Shown here piece after piece: positions 55,933-64,000 of a DNA stretch of 64,000 nt; position 1 is the first letter of the stretch, and every line of letters begins with the position of its first letter. The notes under the pieces are model-generated. The model saw only the letters and a program-made list of their open reading frames with translations, had not been told where the DNA came from and did no database searches. The translations under genes and the position numbers were made by a program. Source of the DNA: Beggiatoa alba B18LD (GTDB lineage: Bacteria; Pseudomonadota; Gammaproteobacteria; Beggiatoales; Beggiatoaceae); contig NZ_JH600070.1 in assembly GCF_000245015.1 (NCBI RefSeq), forward strand, positions 2,808,079 to 2,872,078, given 5' to 3'.

Positions 55933-56613
55933 ATGAAAAGTCAAGATATTTTTTTACTATTAAAACTGGTGAGTTTACAACAGCAAGAACAAAAAAATCA
56001 TGTGCTGTACATCGCCGACAAAGAAAAAGAATTAGAGCAAATACATCGTATTAGAAAAGATAACTCGATAATATCGCCGTGCCAAGATTGGAATGACTCA
56101 GCAGAAATTGAACCCTTTATACCCGAAACCTCTTTTGCAGCGCGTTATACGGTTCGTACCCTTTCTACAGAAACGGGAATGAGTAAATCTCAAATCTCGC
56201 TCAGCTTACAACGTTGTTATGCGGTAACACTAGCAAAGATTGATCGTATTACCAATGTACCACGTGTCAATATCAAGGCATTAACAGAGTTTCTTGTTTA
56301 TGGGATACGCTATGTATTTCCCGCTGAATTAAAAGAACTCACACGAGGTGTTGCAACAGGTTTGGCTGCTCCTGTGTTAAAAGGGGAAATAATGACAGCA
56401 GGTGAGTTGTCTATACCTGTTTGGGAAGATGCCCATGGCAAAACAAAGGGGCAATGTATAGAACCTTTATATAAAACAGTCTCTCAGGCTATTCGGCGTG
56501 ATGAACGTCTGTATGCTTTTTTAGCACTGACAGATGCGATTCGTATCGGGCAACCTAGAGAACGCGCCTTTGCGACGGACAAATTATCAAAAATGCTGAG
56601 AGAGCTGTTGTGA
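55933..56613 (+). CDS. HTH DNA-binding protein, probable antitoxin/regulator of the nucleotidyltransferase
   Basis: A 226-residue protein. Residues ~70-95 form a winged-HTH recognition region (YTVRTLSTETGMSKSQISLSLQRC), then LTEFLVYGIRYVFPAELKELTRGVATGLAAP, a block typical of a protein family found upstream of AbiEii-like nucleotidyltransferases. Residues ~22-68 look like an insertion relative to the family members I recall. Its stop overlaps the next gene (GTGA). It is likely to bind DNA and repress the pair; neutralising the NTase is inferred. Confidence 0.65.
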   Translation: MKSQDIFLLLKLVSLQQQEQKNHVLYIADKEKELEQIHRIRKDNSIISPCQDWNDSAEIEPFIPETSFAARYTVRTLSTETGMSKSQISLSLQRCYAVTLAKIDRITNVPRVNIKALTEFLVYGIRYVFPAELKELTRGVATGLAAPVLKGEIMTAGELSIPVWEDAHGKTKGQCIEPLYKTVSQAIRRDERLYAFLALTDAIRIGQPRERAFATDKLSKMLRELL

Positions 56614-57305
56614 GTGAGTTTAATTGTCATCGACAGATGCTGATTCAAGTTGCAGAAGCACTGGGAGAAGAATTATTAAAACAGATTGCTTTTGTTGGCG
56701 GATGCACTACAGGTTTTTTTATTACTGATGATTTCACGCGAGAACAAATACGCAATACGAACGACGTCGATATTATTGTGCATGTTTTAGGGTTTGGGGA
56801 CTGGTGTGGTTTACAAGAAACATTGCGGTCTAAAGGTTTTCAAGCGCGTTCTCAAGAAGAAGTTATTTGTGCAATGTACTTAGACAATCTTCGGGTTGAC
56901 TTTATGCCTGATAATGTAAATATTTTGGGGTTTACCAATCGTTGGTATGCTGATGCTTTAAAAAATGCACAACTTTATCCTATTAATGCAGATTTAAAAA
57001 TTCCCTTGGTGCAATCTGTTTATTTTATTGCCACGAAGTTGGAAGCTTATCTCGGACGCGGTAATAACGATCCATTAACCAGCACTGACCTTGAAGATAT
57101 TATTAATCTTTTTGATGGTCGCGAAGAATTATGCAATGAAATTACCGCTGCATCTCCCGAACTGCGTTGTTATATTGCAACGCAACTAACATCATTATTA
57201 AAACATCGTGATTTTGAATATGTCATACAAAGTGCCACCAAAAATAACATAAAGCGTGAAAATTTGATTTTTGACCGTTTAGACGCTGTGATTCGATTAA
57301 AATAA
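56610..57305 (+). CDS. Nucleotidyltransferase of the AbiEii/DUF6036 type
   Basis: A 231-residue protein with a minimal nucleotidyltransferase active site: FVGGCTTGFF (Gly30-Gly31), NDVDIIVHV (D52 and D54) and LRVDFMP (D97). The rest is helical. The start is GTG at 56610. Such proteins are toxins in AbiE-like systems, transferring nucleotides to tRNA or protein targets. Together with the preceding HTH protein it forms a two-gene module that could be a toxin-antitoxin or abortive infection pair; the target is unknown. Confidence 0.7.
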   Translation: MSEFNCHRQMLIQVAEALGEELLKQIAFVGGCTTGFFITDDFTREQIRNTNDVDIIVHVLGFGDWCGLQETLRSKGFQARSQEEVICAMYLDNLRVDFMPDNVNILGFTNRWYADALKNAQLYPINADLKIPLVQSVYFIATKLEAYLGRGNNDPLTSTDLEDIINLFDGREELCNEITAASPELRCYIATQLTSLLKHRDFEYVIQSATKNNIKRENLIFDRLDAVIRLK

Positions 57306-57366
57306 CATATTTAGCAGGATATTTAGTCGAGCTCACAGCGCAAGTTCAGCGACTGAGAACTGAATA

Positions 57367-57443
57367 TATAGTGAACGCACTATAAAACGATACGAAGGAC
57401 TGGCAGTCCTAAATTCAAATCACTTTATGGTACGTTTACTATA
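57367..57443. mobile_element. 73-bp MITE (IS630-like ends), copy 2
   Basis: The same length and layout as the copy at 31767-31843: ends TAGTGAACGCACTATAAAAC and, read inward, TAGTAAACGTACCATAAAGT, with the core AGGACTGGCAGTCCT and TA on each side. Its right border adjoins the transposase remnant. Confidence 0.82.
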
Positions 57444-57602
57444 TCTTTCCGTAAGGCTTCCATATCAATTTTACAAGGTCTGTTACGTGTCCGTTTGGCT
57501 TCCAATCCCTTGCTCCATCTGACGACGCTTGCTATGGCATGGCTATTTGAAAGCGTTTTGCTACCTCTGCTATGGTCAGATTTTCTTCTTGTTTCACTTT
57601 TA
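57441..57602 (-). pseudogene. IS630-family transposase remnant, frameshifted
   Basis: The minus strand encodes KVKQEENLTIAEVAKRFQIA followed, after a frameshift, by IASVVRWSKGLEAKRTRNRP and CKIDMEALRKD. This is the N-terminal helix-turn-helix of IS630-type transposases. The reading frame is broken near 57535, and the fragment ends at the MITE border. Rest of the gene is absent. Confidence 0.75.
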
Positions 57603-57843
57603 ATAACCCGAGTTCGGCGAGTTTTATAAAATAAAACAGAGACCTGCTAGGTTTTAAAAACCTAGCAGGTCTTTTTTTGTCTGAATCAGAATTCACAGAA
57701 TTCACAGAATTTTCAGAATTAGCAGAATTAAAAAGTGTGATTCACCTGACTTTTTGGTTTGAGGATTTTAAATCCTGTTAATCCTGAAAATCCTGATTCA
57801 GACAAATTGTTGTCTTTTTATAAGAAACTCGCCGAACTCAGGT
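57603..57843. repeat. Composite repeat array downstream of the IS remnant
   Basis: It contains GAGTTCGGCGAG, the intact palindrome AGACCTGCTAGGTTTT/AAAACCTAGCAGGTCT (57641-57672), CAGAATTCACAGAATT-type units, CCTGAAAATCCTGATTCAGA, and a closing inverted copy of the GGCGAG...GACAAC unit. No gene is present. Confidence 0.8.
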
Positions 57844-57992
57844 GTGGAATAGCAAAGCGTATTCCACCATACGATTTATAATCTGTTTTTGCTCAGTTTT
57901 TGCAGAATTTCAAGGTGGAATACGCTTCGCTATTCCACCCTACAACATTCAAGCTGTTGTCTTTTTAAAAGAATCTCGCCGTACTCGCGTTA
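57844..57992 (-). repeat. Perfect 149-bp inverted repeat, right copy
   Basis: Exact reverse complement of 48886-49034. The two copies enclose about 8.8 kb. Confidence 0.9.
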
Positions 57993-58084
57993 TTCCACCC
58001 TACATTTTTTAGCTGAAAAATTCTAAACGGTTTTCGCCACTCGCCGTACTCAGGTTGCTAGGTTTCGAAAACCTAGCAGGTCTG
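57993..58084. repeat. Repeat remnant upstream of the kinase stop
   Basis: Holds a direct partner of 49042-49084 (TTTTCGCCACTCGCCGTACT) and a partial TGCTAGGTTTC/AAAACCTAGCAGGTCT palindrome at 58056-58084, which may also end the minus-strand kinase transcript. Confidence 0.65.
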
Positions 58085-58120
58085 TTGGAAGATGCGGAAA
58101 AGTTTGCCAGTCCGAATAGT

Positions 58121-60616
58121 TTAAAACGAAGGCGTAAATATCAGCGGGCGGTTGGGTTTGTCTGTGGGTTTATTATCTTCGGATGTTGGCGGTGTGTTGG
58201 CTTTATCTGCTTGTTGTTTAGTGAGTTTTTGTCGTATTTCGCTTTGTAATGCGAGCAAGTCGGCGTGGTCGGCTTGGGCAGTTAAGCCTTTTTCAATGCT
58301 AATTAAGCCTTGTTGTAACTCATTTTTAGCCATTTGTTCACGGGCAAGTTGTAAGTAATGGCTAGCAATTTGGACTAATCCCGCTTGGGCTTGTGTATTT
58401 TTGTTGTCTAATGCAAGAACATTGCGATAGGTATTAATGGCTGTTTCCCATTGTCCTGTTTTACGTTGTTGTTCTGCCGTCAGTAATAACGCTTTAATCG
58501 GTGGTTCGGGTTTGGTATCGACGGGGGGAGGTGTTTCTACGACAGGAGGCGTGGGTTGGGGTGGCGTTGGTTTTGCGGGTAAGGTGTAGAGTTGTGCCAG
58601 TGCTAATAAACCTGTGTGATTAGGGAGCACTTTTAGCCCTTTCTCGATGAAGTGGCTACGTTTTTCTGCTTGACGTTCTGCACGTGCCATGCGTTCGTAT
58701 TGTTCGGCAATGCGTAATAGTCCTGCTTTGGCGTTGGGGTTGTCGGGGTCTAGGTTTAAGACTTGTTGATAGGTGTTGTAAGCGTTGTCGTCTAGTGGTT
58801 CTGTGAGTTGTAGTGCATTAATTTGTTGTTCTGCTTGCGTTAATAGGGTTTGTAAGCGTTGGTTATTGATGATTTTTTTTTGTAAGGCTAATAGCTCTAG
58901 GTGGTTTGGGTAGTATTGTAGGGCTTCTTGTAGTAGGCGCGTGCTGTCTATGCTATTGGTTTGTTGTTTAATCAGGGTGATATAGGCATCGGCAGTTTGT
59001 GCAAGTCCTGCTTGTGCGGGCAGGTTGTTTGCTTCTTGTTGGAGAATTTGTTGATAGGTTTGATAGGCTTGGGCAAGTTGTCCTAGTTCGCGTTCGTGAT
59101 TGGCTTTGATGAGCAGTTCGGCAAGGTGTTTTTGTTTTTGTTGGTTAGCAAGTTGTTGATTGAGGTCTTGCGCAAGGGCAAGCAGTGCGGGGTATTGTGG
59201 CAATAGGGCGAGCGTTTGTTGTACCAGTTGTAAACTGTCGGTTAAATTTCCTTTGTTTTTTAGGATGATAGCTTGTTGTTGGTAGTAGTCAGCAAGTTTG
59301 CTCAGTCCTTGTTGTGCAGGTTGGTTGCTAGGGTCTAGGCGAAGAATTTGTTGATAGGTTTCATAAACATTATCGCCTGTTGGCGTTGTCAGTTTTTGTG
59401 CTTGCCATTGTGCTTGAGCTGTGTTGAGTAATTTATCGATAGGCGCGGTAAAGGGGCGATAGTAGCTGATACTGGCAATGAGGAGGATGAGAAGGAGTAG
59501 CACGCTAGACCAGATAAGGCGTTGTCGTTTGCTGGTGGGGGTGTCTTCTTGGGTTTTTCCCAGTTCTTCGCTACTTTCTAAGGTATCTTGGGGGGGCGTT
59601 AAGGGGATAAAGGGTTTGCCTAGCAGTGCGGCTTCAAATTCGTCAACGGATTGAAAGCGGTCTTCTAAACGGACAGCAAGGGCTTTTTCTATGGCTAAGT
59701 TGAGGTAGTCGGGGATTTGTAGTCCTGCAATTTGGGTCAGGGGTTGCAGGGATTCTTCGCAAAATCGGTCGGTTGCAGCAGGCGGTAACATGCCACTGAG
59801 TAGGTGATAGAGTAGCGCGCCACTGGCATAAATATCTGTCCAAGCACCAATTTTTCCCCGTCCTGAATATTGTTCTAGGGGGGAGTAGCCGTGTTTGAGA
59901 ACAAGGTCTAGGCTACGGCTGTGTTCGCCCATGATGTGCCTTGCCGCGCCGAAGTCTATGAGAATCGGCACGCCTGTTTTTAGCAGTAGGACGTTGTGCA
60001 AAGAGATGTCGCGGTGGTAAATATGTTTTGCATGAACCGCACTGAGGGCATCAAGAATGGGGAGGATGATATCTAGAGCTTGTTCAACTGATACTTTTCC
60101 GCCATTTTTGTCTAAAAAAACTGCTAAATTGTCGCCGTCGAGGAAGTCCATCACCATGTAGCCTGTTCGATTTTCTTCAAAGAAGTTACTAACGCGGACG
60201 ATATGCGGATGGTCAAATTTGGCTAAATTGCGGGCTTCATCAATAAAGAGGTTTAAGCCTTGTTGAAAGGCATCGGCTTGATTTTTGAAAGGAACAACCG
60301 TGGTGTCGGCGGAGTCACGACTGGCAAGGGATGAAGGTAAATATTCTTTAATAGCGACTCGCTTTTGTAACCAGCAATCTAACCCGATATAGGTAACGCC
60401 AAAACCGCCTTGTCCTAAGGGCTTGCCGACTATGTACTGATTTTTTAACAGTGTCTTTGGTTTCAGGTATAATGGATGATCTTTATGTGTTAAAGCATTG
60501 TATCCACAATGCGGACAAGTCTCTACGCTACCATTTTCTTGCATGCAATGGCTACATAACGCATCTAACATGGCTGTTGTAATTTCAGGGAGCGTTATTG
60601 AGAATGAGCTTGTCAT
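58121..60616 (-). CDS. Membrane-anchored Ser/Thr protein kinase with zinc ribbon and TPR-like repeats
   Basis: An 831-residue PknB-like kinase. C21-x2-C24 and C34-x2-C37 form a zinc ribbon. The kinase domain has the Gly loop GQGGFGVTY, the VAIKEYLP Lys (K90), HRDISLHNVLL and DFGAARHI; the catalytic-loop Lys of the usual HRDLKP is replaced by Ser, a variation seen in this group. A TM helix is near residue 370 (SSVLLLLILLIASISYY). The remaining ~440 residues are helical repeats of the pattern YQQILRLDPSN.PAQ.GL, and would face the periplasm. Substrate and signal are unknown. Confidence 0.85.
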   Translation of the reverse strand: MTSSFSITLPEITTAMLDALCSHCMQENGSVETCPHCGYNALTHKDHPLYLKPKTLLKNQYIVGKPLGQGGFGVTYIGLDCWLQKRVAIKEYLPSSLASRDSADTTVVPFKNQADAFQQGLNLFIDEARNLAKFDHPHIVRVSNFFEENRTGYMVMDFLDGDNLAVFLDKNGGKVSVEQALDIILPILDALSAVHAKHIYHRDISLHNVLLLKTGVPILIDFGAARHIMGEHSRSLDLVLKHGYSPLEQYSGRGKIGAWTDIYASGALLYHLLSGMLPPAATDRFCEESLQPLTQIAGLQIPDYLNLAIEKALAVRLEDRFQSVDEFEAALLGKPFIPLTPPQDTLESSEELGKTQEDTPTSKRQRLIWSSVLLLLILLIASISYYRPFTAPIDKLLNTAQAQWQAQKLTTPTGDNVYETYQQILRLDPSNQPAQQGLSKLADYYQQQAIILKNKGNLTDSLQLVQQTLALLPQYPALLALAQDLNQQLANQQKQKHLAELLIKANHERELGQLAQAYQTYQQILQQEANNLPAQAGLAQTADAYITLIKQQTNSIDSTRLLQEALQYYPNHLELLALQKKIINNQRLQTLLTQAEQQINALQLTEPLDDNAYNTYQQVLNLDPDNPNAKAGLLRIAEQYERMARAERQAEKRSHFIEKGLKVLPNHTGLLALAQLYTLPAKPTPPQPTPPVVETPPPVDTKPEPPIKALLLTAEQQRKTGQWETAINTYRNVLALDNKNTQAQAGLVQIASHYLQLAREQMAKNELQQGLISIEKGLTAQADHADLLALQSEIRQKLTKQQADKANTPPTSEDNKPTDKPNRPLIFTPSF

Positions 60617-61003
60617 AAAATCGGCAGAATCGTGTCAAATTATTAGGCTATTGCAATAGATTATTGTGCAGTATAAATAAAAAAATGGTGCGATGCAGTT
60701 GGGTTATTCAGATAAATTGGGCTTGTTTGTCGGGGAAATGTGTTCACGGGTTGTTATTAACTATTTTAGAGTAACGTTTTTATTGTATTTGTAAAATTTG
60801 TCGTATGAATTAAAAATTTGGTAGTGCTAAACAAGTTGGGTTTTTCTCGTTAATCTTAACGCTATTGTCTGAATCAGGTCTTACTTGTTTAGCACTACCA
60901 AAATTCCTTTTAATCTAAGGTTCGCAGAGTGGAATTCTGTGCAGTGTCAACAAGATTGATAGTCAATTGAGTTTTTCCCATTTCTCCAACAATAAAAAAC
61001 ATT
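60617..61003. other. Intergenic region with a 20-bp inverted-repeat element
   Basis: Apart from the element at 60816-60903 I see no gene. The stretch should contain the divergent promoters of the kinase and of aroQ. Confidence 0.4.
60816..60903. mobile_element. MITE-like element with 20-bp perfect terminal inverted repeats
   Basis: TTTGGTAGTGCTAAACAAGT (60817-60836) is the exact reverse complement of ACTTGTTTAGCACTACCAAA (60883-60902), with a 46-nt interior. The interior carries GTCTGAATCAGG, shared with the other dispersed repeats. Confidence 0.65.
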
Positions 61004-61459
61004 ATGTTTAATATCTTGGTTTTACATGGACCTAATTTAAACCTGCTAGGCACTCGTGAGCCTAAACATTACGGACGTGCGACGCTTGCTGATATTAATC
61101 AAGCCTTAAAAGACCTAGCGCAAGCGCATCAGTTGACCACTTTTCAAAGTAATGCTGAGTATCAATTAATTGAGCGCATTCATGCCGCACGCGAAGAGCA
61201 TGTCGATTTTATTATCATTAACCCCGCTGCGTTTACGCATACAAGTGTTGCATTACGCGATGCCTTATCGGCTGTTACAATCCCGTTTATAGAAGTGCAT
61301 TTATCCAATGTACATGCCCGCGAACCTTTTCGCCAACATTCCTATTTTTCTGATTTAGCGGTCGGGGTTATTTCAGGACTTGGCGCACAAGGCTATCTGC
61401 TTGCTTTACAAGCAGCACTTGCTATGTTGCGCGATAAAAATGCACAGGAGACTGTTTAA
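61004..61459 (+). CDS. aroQ: Type II 3-dehydroquinate dehydratase
   Basis: A 151-residue enzyme of the shikimate pathway that dehydrates 3-dehydroquinate. The signature begins [21 protein letters not shown], with the lid Arg/Tyr, then [18 protein letters not shown] and [14 protein letters not shown]. It starts the conserved aroQ-accB-accC cluster; accB follows after 92 nt. Confidence 0.95.
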   Translation: MFNILVLHGPNLNLLGTREPKHYGRATLADINQALKDLAQAHQLTTFQSNAEYQLIERIHAAREEHVDFIIINPAAFTHTSVALRDALSAVTIPFIEVHLSNVHAREPFRQHSYFSDLAVGVISGLGAQGYLLALQAALAMLRDKNAQETV

Positions 61460-61551
61460 CATTCTCACTGTTACTATCCTCGTTCTGCCATTATGCGACG
61501 GCATGGTAAAACCCGCCCGCGCCTCTGCAAACAAATGTTTAGAGAATATTT

Positions 61552-62031
61552 ATGCCAATGGACATCCGTAAAGTAAAAAAATTAATTGAGTTGTTGGAAG
61601 CCTCCAATATTGCCGAAATTGAAATTCGGGAAGGGGAGGAATCCGTGAGGATTAGCCGTCAAAGCTCTCACGCCCCCGCGCCTATGCCCATTTATGGCTA
61701 TCCGCAACCGTACCCAGTCCCACAGCAAGCCGCAGCCCCGATGCCTGCTACTGCCGCCCCAAGTACAGAGGCATCCGCCAGCACACCGCCGATAACAGGT
61801 CATGTGGTTACTTCGCCGATGGTTGGTACGTTCTACCGTGCAGCATCCCCAACAACTAAACCATTTATTGAAGAAGGTCAACGTGTTTCAGTGGGTGATA
61901 CTATCGCTATCATTGAAGCGATGAAGATTCTGAATCAAATTACGTCTGATTATGCAGGCGTGGTACGTAAAGTATTAGTAGAAAATGGCTCTCCTGTAGA
62001 ATACGGCGAACCCTTGTTTATCATTGATTAA
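61552..62031 (+). CDS. accB: Biotin carboxyl carrier protein of acetyl-CoA carboxylase
   Basis: A 159-residue BCCP. The N-terminal region is [23 protein letters not shown]; a Pro/Ala-rich linker (residues ~45-85) follows; and the C-terminal biotinyl domain has [14 protein letters not shown] and the biotinylation motif [12 protein letters not shown] 61552 and ATG 61558 are both plausible; the second begins the conserved MDIRKV. Followed 20 nt later by accC. Confidence 0.95.
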   Translation: MPMDIRKVKKLIELLEASNIAEIEIREGEESVRISRQSSHAPAPMPIYGYPQPYPVPQQAAAPMPATAAPSTEASASTPPITGHVVTSPMVGTFYRAASPTTKPFIEEGQRVSVGDTIAIIEAMKILNQITSDYAGVVRKVLVENGSPVEYGEPLFIID

Positions 62032-62051
62032 TTTATTCAGGGGATTATTAC

Positions 62052-63395
62052 ATGCTGTCAAAAGTTGTTATCGCTAATCGGGGTGAAATCGCACTCCGTA
62101 TTTTACGCGCTTGTCGAGAATTAGGGATTCGTACCGTAGCGATACATTCCACCGTTGACCGTGAGTTAAAACATGTGCGTTTAGCGGATGAGTCTGTATG
62201 CATTGGCCCGCCCCCTTCTGGACAAAGTTATTTAAATATTCCTGCTGTTATCAGTGCTGCAGAAGTAACAGATGCGGTTGCTATTCACCCTGGTTATGGC
62301 TTTTTGTCAGAAAATGCCGATTTTGCCGAGCAAGTGGAGAAAAGCGGTTTTATTTTCATTGGCCCGCGTCCTGATACCATTCGTTTAATGGGGGATAAAG
62401 TCTCCGCTATTGCCGCAATGCGGGCTACTGGTGTGCCCTGCGTTCCCGGTTCTAATGGCGTGCTGGGTGAGGATATGGATGAAAATTTCCGTATTGCCCG
62501 CGAAATTGGCTACCCTGTGATTATTAAAGCCGCAGGCGGTGGCGGTGGGCGCGGGATGCGCGTTGTACACAGCGAAGCCGCACTGCCTAATGCAATTACC
62601 TTAACTTGCAATGAAGCAGCGGCAGCATTTGGTAATGCGCAAGTGTATATGGAGAAATTCCTAGAAAATCCACGACATATTGAATTCCAAGTCTTAGCCG
62701 ATGAACATGGCAACGCGGTACATTTAGGCGAGCGCGATTGTTCCATGCAACGCCGTCATCAAAAGATTTTAGAAGAAGCACCCGCCACTGGATTACCAAA
62801 AAATTTACGCAATAAAATTGGTGAACGTTGCGCCCAAGCCTGCCGTGAAATCGGCTACCGTGGCGCGGGCACTTTCGAGTTTTTATACGAAAATGGCGAA
62901 TTTTACTTTATCGAAATGAATACCCGCGTACAGGTTGAACATCCTGTAACAGAATTAATTACGGGTATCGATATTGTTAAAGAGCAATTGCATATTGCCG
63001 CAGGCGAACCGTTACGCTTTCAACAGAAAGATATTCGTTTTACAGGTCATGCGATTGAATGTCGTATTAATGCGGAAGACCCCAATAACTTTATGCCATC
63101 ACCCGGTTTAGTGAATCGTTATCATGCACCCGGTGGGCCTGGTATTCGCGTCGATACGCATTTATACAGTGGCTATCGTGTTCCGCCTTATTATGATTCG
63201 CTCATCGGTAAACTCATTGCCCATGGGGAAACTCGAGAATCGGCAATTGCGCGTTTAGCAACCGCATTGGATGAAATGGTGGTTGATGGGATTAAAACGA
63301 ATATTCCTTTGCATCAAACTTTATTAAAAGATGCGTCATTCCAAACAGGTGGCACAAGCATCCATTATTTAGAAAAGAAATTAGGGTTAATGTAA
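62052..63395 (+). CDS. accC: Biotin carboxylase subunit of acetyl-CoA carboxylase
   Basis: A 447-residue ATP-grasp enzyme that carboxylates the biotin on AccB. It has [20 protein letters not shown], the glycine loop [13 protein letters not shown], the catalytic [16 protein letters not shown], and the C-terminal [11 protein letters not shown]. Full length. The usual downstream prmA is not present; a terminator at 63443-63479 closes the operon. Confidence 0.97.
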   Translation: MLSKVVIANRGEIALRILRACRELGIRTVAIHSTVDRELKHVRLADESVCIGPPPSGQSYLNIPAVISAAEVTDAVAIHPGYGFLSENADFAEQVEKSGFIFIGPRPDTIRLMGDKVSAIAAMRATGVPCVPGSNGVLGEDMDENFRIAREIGYPVIIKAAGGGGGRGMRVVHSEAALPNAITLTCNEAAAAFGNAQVYMEKFLENPRHIEFQVLADEHGNAVHLGERDCSMQRRHQKILEEAPATGLPKNLRNKIGERCAQACREIGYRGAGTFEFLYENGEFYFIEMNTRVQVEHPVTELITGIDIVKEQLHIAAGEPLRFQQKDIRFTGHAIECRINAEDPNNFMPSPGLVNRYHAPGGPGIRVDTHLYSGYRVPPYYDSLIGKLIAHGETRESAIARLATALDEMVVDGIKTNIPLHQTLLKDASFQTGGTSIHYLEKKLGLM

Positions 63396-63442
63396 TGTAA
63401 TCAGTAAGTAATAATTAGCCTACAATTTGATGCGTCAATGAG

Positions 63443-63479
63443 ACGGATATCACCGTTAAAAACAGTGTTATCCGTTTTT
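63443..63479 (+). terminator. Terminator of the aroQ-accB-accC operon
   Basis: ACGGATATCAC pairs with GTGTTATCCGT (one mismatch), followed by a T-run. Confidence 0.85.
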
Positions 63480-63527
63480 GTTTTAATTGGGATTTTCAGG
63501 GTGAATTATCCATGAGGTTTTTTATCA

Positions 63528-64000
63528 ATGAAAAATCAAATTTATTACGGTGATAATTTACATGTTTTAAGATGTTACATCAAAGATGAAACGGTGGACT
63601 TGTGCTATATTGACCCGCCTTTTAATTCAAAACGTAATTATAATCAAATCTATAACAACATTGGCAAAGAAGACGCAGCGCAAGCATTTATTGATACTTG
63701 GACGTGGGACGATAACGCGAATATCGGGCTGGCTGAAATTCAAAGCAATTACAACGGCGTTTTTACTGAGCAAAGTATTGATTTAATAGCAGGGCTTGAA
63801 AAGGTTCTGAAAAAAGGCGCGTTGCTGGCGTATTTGGTGAGCATGACGCTACGAATTGCTGAGATTCACCGCGTATTAAAACCGACAGGTAGCTTTTATC
63901 TTCATTGTGACCCGACAGCCAGTCATTATTTGAAATTGGTATTAGATGCTATTTTTTGTTCAAGAGGAGGGGATTTTAAAAATGAAATTATTTGGTGTTA
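63528..64000 (+). CDS. Site-specific DNA methyltransferase, 5' part, cut by the window edge
   Basis: The ATG at 63528 follows GAGG and opens a frame of 157 codons with no stop before the window ends. It begins MKNQIYYGDNLHVL and has the catalytic motif IDPPFNSKRNYNQ (residues ~31-43), typical of beta-class N6-adenine methyltransferases of type III or stand-alone type (DPPF/Y). Later blocks LKKGALLAYLVSM and LKPTGSFYLHCDPTASHYLK also fit that group. The SAM motif and any restriction subunit lie beyond the window. Confidence 0.8.
   Translation, partial: MKNQIYYGDNLHVLRCYIKDETVDLCYIDPPFNSKRNYNQIYNNIGKEDAAQAFIDTWTWDDNANIGLAEIQSNYNGVFTEQSIDLIAGLEKVLKKGALLAYLVSMTLRIAEIHRVLKPTGSFYLHCDPTASHYLKLVLDAIFCSRGGDFKNEIIWC

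Noticed and set aside
61380-61571. Small ORF between aroQ and accB
   Set aside because: It overlaps the aroQ 3' end out of frame and runs into accB; no ribosome binding site or conserved feature.

Overview
The window looks like a chromosomal segment of a gammaproteobacterium, most likely a filamentous sulfur bacterium of the Thiotrichales (Beggiatoa/Thiothrix-like). The evidence is gammaproteobacterial gene order (aroQ-accB-accC; murJ-ribF-mnmA; ubiG-gph), moderate AT-richness, large multidomain sensor and kinase proteins, and dense small dispersed repeats. The genus is an inference; no rRNA or tRNA gene was found.

Layout. 0-7.8 kb: 5' end of a comF-like gene, a P2-type cation ATPase, phoB with mutM and a DUF2157 membrane protein, and a btaA-btaB betaine-lipid pair with a convincing Pho box. 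8-14 kb: a Maf/DUF115 glycosyltransferase, an unexplained cloverleaf-like intergenic element, two tandem secreted paralogues, and erpA. 14-18.4 kb: a nuclease-like DUF3782 protein and murJ-ribF-mnmA; murJ probably starts at a non-ATG codon. 18.4-20.1 kb: a BglII-type restriction-modification pair next to gyrB. 22.8-31.6 kb: photolyase, ubiG-gph-(squalene synthase-like) operon, an abundant-looking secreted protein, a two-domain glycosyltransferase and a secreted thermonuclease. 32-37.4 kb: a transporter-histidine kinase fusion with a small partner, an ABC-type binding protein and a secreted histone-H1-like low-complexity protein.

37.4-58 kb is an accessory, defence-rich stretch: a NACHT/pentapeptide/WD40 NTPase, a CHRD protein, a Septu (PtuA-PtuB) pair, a giant hybrid histidine kinase, an unnamed two-gene module (Cap4/DUF4297-like nuclease plus PRTase-like protein), an RND efflux pair and an HTH-nucleotidyltransferase pair. 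The part from 48.9 to 58.0 kb is bracketed by a perfect 149-bp inverted repeat. 58-64 kb: a Ser/Thr kinase with TPR-like repeats, the aroQ-accB-accC operon, and the start of another DNA methyltransferase.

Several small repeat families recur through the intergenic spaces. One is a 73-bp element with IS630-like features: ~22-bp terminal inverted repeats, TA on each side, and a frameshifted IS630-type transposase remnant beside one copy. Another is a long palindrome that carries one of those elements inserted inside it. The strongest candidates for undescribed biology are the nuclease/PRTase-like pair (49237-50819), the NACHT-pentapeptide-WD40 protein, and the squalene-synthase-like protein that has lost its catalytic aspartates.
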